This document shows positions 60,101 through 64,000 of a stretch of DNA of 64,000 nucleotides, piece after piece. The stretch covers positions 1 to 64,000 of the forward strand of contig JASANE010028300.1 of NCBI GenBank assembly GCA_030248225.1, in the 5' to 3' direction. This stretch comes from Trileptium ribeirensis. Taxonomy: Eukaryota > Nematoda > Enoplea > Enoplida > Thoracostomopsidae. Within the stretch, counting starts at the first letter, position 1. Each line of letters opens with the position of its first letter. Made by a program: the position numbers and the translations under genes. The notes under the pieces were generated by a model. The model did not search any database. It was not told the origin of the DNA and saw only the letters and a program-made list of their open reading frames with translations.

Positions 60101-62523
60101 TGCAATTTATGAACACTAATGTCAAACATCTTACTTTGAGTTCATCCACTTCAATAAATCCACTGTTGTCTTTGTCATACGCTTTCCATATCTGTGTAAA
60201 TAAGACATATTTTAATTTACCTTTGTGTTTACCTTGGGTAATACCAAACATACAATCCACAAAACGTACATTTCATCCTTCTTGTTCCAGTGCACAAACA
60301 AGGTCTTATTCATACGGTTTCTAAGTAGTAGGAAAGGATACCCGGCCATAAATCATAAACAAGTTGTGACAACTGTAAAAATGTATAAAATCAAACATTA
60401 AGAAATAACATTTAAAAAAACCACCAAAAATTAATTACTTAGCAAAGTAGTTATTTTTTCTTTTATTATATACAACATAACCAGGAATTGACTGAGTGGT
60501 TAAAATTTCACTGTACTCATAACTTTAGATAAAACACTTGTAGCAAAATCAGCCGTAAAAGTTTAATACTGTCATTCTATTCTATGATATTCAACAGAAA
60601 AGAAATTTTTATAGTACATTTGATCGTAATTTAAGATGCAGACATAGTAATGATTCATATGGTCATACTTCATGAAGATGAAACCTCTGTACCTTAATAA
60701 AACACTGATTTGGCTACCCTATCATAGTGTTTATGATCCTAATCGAAATAAATGTAATTGTAGTCATGCTATATACTAATGTAATCATCGTATTGAGCAG
60801 AGAGTGTATTTAGGCACAAAATCAGACGAAACTTAACATGTTATGCTATGTAACATAGTAATAAATGGTGCGATTTGCTATACTTTGGTAGTGAATATGG
60901 TATTTGAATTAGATTACCTGTGCGAGAACAGGCAGGACTTTGGTTAGCCGAAATTTCACAGTGCATATCTTATTAAGTGACACACCTATAACATTTATTT
61001 CACCTATTTTTAGAGCAAAAATCATTAATTTTTTAATGTTAAAATAAGAAATTTTACCGCTAGAGTAGGCGACTTATATTAATTGTAGCTATTCAAGGTG
61101 TTTGTAACTTTAAACACAACCTTTGTATCGTTCTAATTTTAAGCTAAAATAAATGTAAAATTACTCAGTATCTTTTATCGTGCGACCTTAACATTACTTA
61201 AAAAATCTAAGTTTGAAATAGAAGCAATGATAGTTTTCATGGCCCAAGTAAAACAACCACAATGTTTGGGCCAAAAGACGACCTTTTAAAAAATTTTACG
61301 AACATGTTAGGGTTCATTTTGAGCGTTGTAAAAGTTGCGTCATTGGTCATCTGTGACTAATTGTTTCTTAAGTTCAAGCAATTACGCCTTAGTTGAAAGG
61401 CGTGCAATCAAATTTACAAGAAAGCCTAATAAACATACAATAAACTAATAATCAGTTGAGAGGCCTACTAAACGAACAATCAGCTGCGGAGCGAGACCTG
61501 CGGCTCAGCAAATTGCTGCTTTGCATATTACCACACATAAAGATCACAATAAACATTGGTTGAAAAGACCTGGTGTTTGTGTTTACCTAATTCAAGCTCA
61601 TAATGCTATGTGCTGCCTAATTTTAATTGCAACCTAATAACATCCTTAATTCTGTGTGTAGTCTAAACTGCTAACAAACTAATAAATCTACGAAACTTTA
61701 ACTACAACATCTATGGAAACTTATAGAACTTTCTAATAAACCCAAGCACATGTAGTGTCACCAGATTTTCAGTCTAAGTTTGATAAAATTTATTCTGAGA
61801 ATCGTTGTTCGCTAAGTTAGCGCATAGACATATAACTGATATCATTGATAACATAAATGTCGTAGCACGGATATACCTATATATTATATGGTGTCATTCT
61901 ATAAAGTTTTGCGACTGCATTCTGTTATATCAAGTATATAATAGTTGTAGCATATGCAGCCGTACGTTGTAATGTTTGTATGCAGGGCTGTGACCAGTTC
62001 ATACGAGTGCGGTATCACGACTTTGAACGTGCTATTGTTCGTACAAACCTCTGAACACAGAGCTGCCTATACTACAACTGACTTGTAACCAAGTCTATCA
62101 TGCGTTCAAAGATTTGTATGCACGGCTTTCACTAAATAGACCATATTACTAATATAATTGTCATCTATCATATTGTAAGTAATATCTTTCAAGCATAATT
62201 TAAGCACTGGATAAACTTAGAAAAGAATAAGTTAAGCGACTCCAAGTTTTTCCATTTACACGCCATTGTAATGATCGAAGCACTCAGTCAGAACACATAT
62301 ACACGGAAAATTAATTTGAAATTTTTAATTGAGGAAATTATAGTAGATTTTGAACGTTTTCAGAAACAGTATATAACTTTTTAAAAAATAGTTTGTCTAG
62401 TTTACAATCTGGAACTATGATATGCTTGAAACTAACCTCCATAAAATCCACACTTGACTTAGGTCGGTTCTCCAACTGAAATTGAAGCAGGAAGCGTTCG
62501 TCGTTTGGCAGTAGATTTGCTAA
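50989..62523 (-). CDS. Calbindin-32-like hexa-EF-hand calcium-binding protein, 3' seven exons
   Basis: Seven exons, all phase 0 and all with GT/AG borders, encode 201 C-terminal residues. The order follows Calbindin-32/calretinin proteins, cytosolic calcium buffers and sensors of neurons and muscle. It reads the end of EF2 ([15 protein letters not shown]), EF3 loop [12 protein letters not shown], the linker [12 protein letters not shown]4 loop [12 protein letters not shown] with [12 protein letters not shown]5 loop [12 protein letters not shown] spanning an intron, and EF6 loop [12 protein letters not shown]. Residue choices such as [15 protein letters not shown] and ITRNELTM are closest to insect Calbindin-32 as I recall it. 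The N-terminal half (EF1 and most of EF2) must lie past 64000. Stop is TAA at 50989-50991. It could instead be called calretinin-like; the family itself is firm. Confidence 0.92.
51121..52697 (-). other. Calbindin intron
   Basis: AT-rich; nothing recognised. Confidence 0.5.
52698..52769 (-). CDS. Calbindin exon (second half of EF5)
   Basis: 24 codons, [20 protein letters not shown] then MMKP. Completes the loop [12 protein letters not shown]. Acceptor TTTTAG, donor GTAAGC. Confidence 0.94.
52770..54572 (-). other. Calbindin intron
   Basis: AT-rich; short open frames without domains. Confidence 0.5.
54573..54629 (-). CDS. Calbindin exon (first half of EF5)
   Basis: 19 codons, [19 protein letters not shown]. 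The intron interrupts the EF5 loop after DK, so loop residues 1-2 are here and 3-12 are in the next exon. Acceptor TTTCAG, donor GTTTGT. Confidence 0.92.
56158..56181. repeat. (AT)n microsatellite
   Basis: About eleven AT dinucleotides in a row in a calbindin intron. Confidence 0.9.
56281..56630. repeat. 44-bp tandem repeat, 8 copies with 88-bp higher order
   Basis: The unit starts ATCATAAGTGGAGATRCGCT and ends TTCAAGCAATTTARA. Copies alternate GATGCGC/GATACGC and TTTAGA/TTTAAA, so the true repeating unit over most of the array is an 88-bp dimer. The last two copies break the alternation. Confidence 0.95.
57538..57651 (-). CDS. Calbindin exon (EF4)
   Basis: 38 codons. [20 protein letters not shown] then LPVKEN. 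Canonical loop [12 protein letters not shown]. The acceptor is TTTAAG at 57652; the next AG, six bases further in, breaks the frame. Ends ATMQDSFLK before GTAAAT. Confidence 0.93.
57652..58593 (-). other. Calbindin intron
   Basis: Nothing recognised. Confidence 0.5.
58594..58680 (-). CDS. Calbindin exon (EF3-EF4 linker)
   Basis: 29 codons, [20 protein letters not shown] then KLDAYTNTV. Matches NFLRDLLKEA and KLIEYTDTM of the family. Acceptor TTTTAG, donor GTAAGC. Confidence 0.93.
58681..60134 (-). other. Calbindin intron with dispersed repeat copy
   Basis: 59265-59430 resembles 25590-25800 (GGTAAATTTTGGCACCA, TTTGCCACATTTCCA, TAGGTCACTAGAATG). The 119-codon minus-strand frame at 59493-59852 shows no domain or splice border. 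Confidence 0.5.
60135..60191 (-). CDS. Calbindin exon (EF3)
   Basis: 19 codons, [19 protein letters not shown], holding one complete canonical loop [12 protein letters not shown]. Acceptor CACAG, donor GTAAGA. Confidence 0.95.
60192..61250 (-). other. Calbindin intron, left part
   Basis: AT-rich; nothing recognised before the inverted arm begins. Confidence 0.5.
61251..62196 (+). repeat. Left arm of a large inverted repeat
   Basis: About 946 bp pairing with the reverse complement of 63053-64000 at very high identity with scattered single-base changes and small indels. Ends inward at CTTTCAAGCAT. No domain-bearing open frame. The outer limit may lie further left because the right arm runs off the window. 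Confidence 0.95.
62437..62523 (-). CDS. Calbindin exon (end of EF2 and linker)
   Basis: 29 codons, [20 protein letters not shown] then PKSSVDFME. Acceptor TTGCAG, donor GTTAGT. Matches the family ELAQLLPMEENFLLLFR ... SSVEFMK. It sits alone in the loop between two near-identical inverted arms. Confidence 0.92.
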
Positions 62524-63052
62524 CTGCAAAATATAACACATTTACTACTGAGCACAAAGTATTAGGGATGTTTTGAAAGTATTATAACATAATAACTCTA
62601 AGGAGTGGAGTTCGATTTGGTATTCTAGCGCCAGAGAACACCGTATTTTATGTCAATGCACTATATAATTGTTTGTAAACTAGATCATGCTTTGTGTTAA
62701 GTTCATTTAGACTCTGACTGATGTTGTCGCCTCTGCAATTCGGGACGAAACCTGTCTTAACACATTGGATTTACTGAAACAACTAATTTTTTGCAGGCAG
62801 CATAGGCGATTTTAAAATTTCTAAATACGCTTTTGCTTTTAAAATTTTGATTTTGCAGGCTCCTTAGTACCCATAAATGATATCTGGAGTTCTTGCCGCA
62901 ACTTGAACTGACATTCAACACGATTTTCAAAGGCTGCTCAATGGCCATACGATATTTTAATGTTGTAGCAAAACAGTATCTTCTATAATTTCGCTATTTG
63001 CCAACACTTCCTATGGTATAAGAGTTAGCTTGCCAAATCATTTATAATTAAT

Positions 63053-64000
63053 GCTTGAAAGATATTACTTACAATATGATAGATGACAATTATATTAGTA
63101 ATATGGTCTATTTAGTGAAAGCCGTGCATAGAAATCTTCTAATGCATTACTTGGTTACAAGTCAGTTGTAGTATAGGCAGCTCTGTGTTCAGAGGTTTGT
63201 ACCAACAATAGCACGTTCAAAGTCGTGATACCGCACTCGTATGAACTGGTTAACAGCCCTGCATACAAACATTACAACGTACGGCTGCATATGCTACAAC
63301 TATTATATACTTGATATAACAGAATGCAGTCGCAAAACTTTTTATAGAATGACACCATATAATATATAGGTATATCCGTGCTACGACATTTATGTTATCA
63401 ACTATATCAGTTATATGTCTCAATGCGCCTAACTTAGCGAACAAGGATTCTCAGAATAATTTTATTAAAACTTAGACTGAAAATCTGGTGACACTACATG
63501 TGCTTGGGTTTATTAGAAAGTTCTATAAGTTTCCATAGATGTTGAAGTTAAAGTTTCGTAGATTTATTAGTTTGTTAGCAGTTTAAACTACACACAGAAT
63601 TAAGGATGTTATTAGGTTGCAATTAAAATTAGGCAGCACATAGCATTATGAGCTTGAATTAGGTAAACACAGACACCAGGTCTTTTCAACCAATGTTTAA
63701 TTGGGATTCTTTATGTGTGGTAAGATGCAAAGCAGCAATTTGCTGAGCCGCAGGTCTCGCTCCGCAGCTGATTGTTGGTTTAGTAGGCCTCTCAACTGAT
63801 TATTAGTTTATTGTATGTTTATTAGGCTTTCTTGTAAATTTGATTGCACGCCTTTCAACTAAGGCGTAACTGCTTGAACTTAAGAAACAATTAGTCACAG
63901 ATGACCAATGACGCAACTTTTACAACGCTCAAAATGAACCCTAACATGTTCGTAAAATTTTTTAAAAGGTCGTCTTTTGGCCCAAACATTGTGGTTGTTT
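63053..64000 (-). repeat. Right arm of the large inverted repeat (cut by window end)
   Basis: Inverted copy of 61251-62196; position 64000 pairs with about 61251. The spacer of about 850 bp between the arms holds the calbindin exon at 62437-62523. Confidence 0.95.

Overview
This is nuclear DNA from an AT-rich invertebrate animal genome. Coding sequence is sparse and broken into short exons by kilobase-scale introns with GT/AG borders. Much of the remainder is decayed transposons and satellite-like tandem arrays. No rRNA gene, CRISPR array, intact tRNA or prokaryotic gene layout is visible. The calcium-binding gene reads like the six-EF-hand Calbindin-32 family of protostomes, so a protostome, perhaps a lophotrochozoan, is my best guess for the host. 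The species is not determined.

Layout: (1) About 4.86-25.44 kb, minus strand, carries a GPATCH1 orthologue (G-patch spliceosomal protein). Eleven exons could be placed with compatible splice phases; the first exon and one internal exon were not found. Its introns hold a long-terminal-inverted-repeat transposon, several MITEs, a 350-bp triplicated repeat and LINE debris (reverse transcriptase on the plus strand, RNase H on the minus strand). (2) About 26-40 kb is a gene-poor belt with four tandem arrays of roughly 150-176 bp units, a TTAA-flanked piggyBac-like MITE carrying a tRNA-like pol III promoter, and two lone putative exons, one per strand. (3) At 41.63-42.13 kb on the plus strand an intact 166-codon single-exon gene looks like a secreted neuropeptide or hormone precursor: signal peptide, six dibasic KR sites and one Gly-Lys-Arg amidation signal. 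I do not recognise its family. (4) At 46.84-47.76 kb on the plus strand lies a decayed reading frame in which a NADAR domain (YbiA-like) runs into an SGNH/GDSL hydrolase domain, broken by two frame changes and one nonsense codon. (5) About 50.99-62.52 kb, minus strand, holds seven 3' exons of a Calbindin-32-like gene (EF-hands 3-6). Its 5' exons lie beyond the right edge. The first exon seen sits in the loop of a near-perfect inverted repeat with arms of about 950 bp that runs off the window.

The most promising candidates for something undescribed are the prepropeptide gene, the NADAR-SGNH cassette, the piggyBac MITE with a captured tRNA-like promoter, and the group of unrelated tandem arrays sharing a period near 152 bp. 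All homology calls come from reading translated sequence against remembered family patterns. No database search was run.
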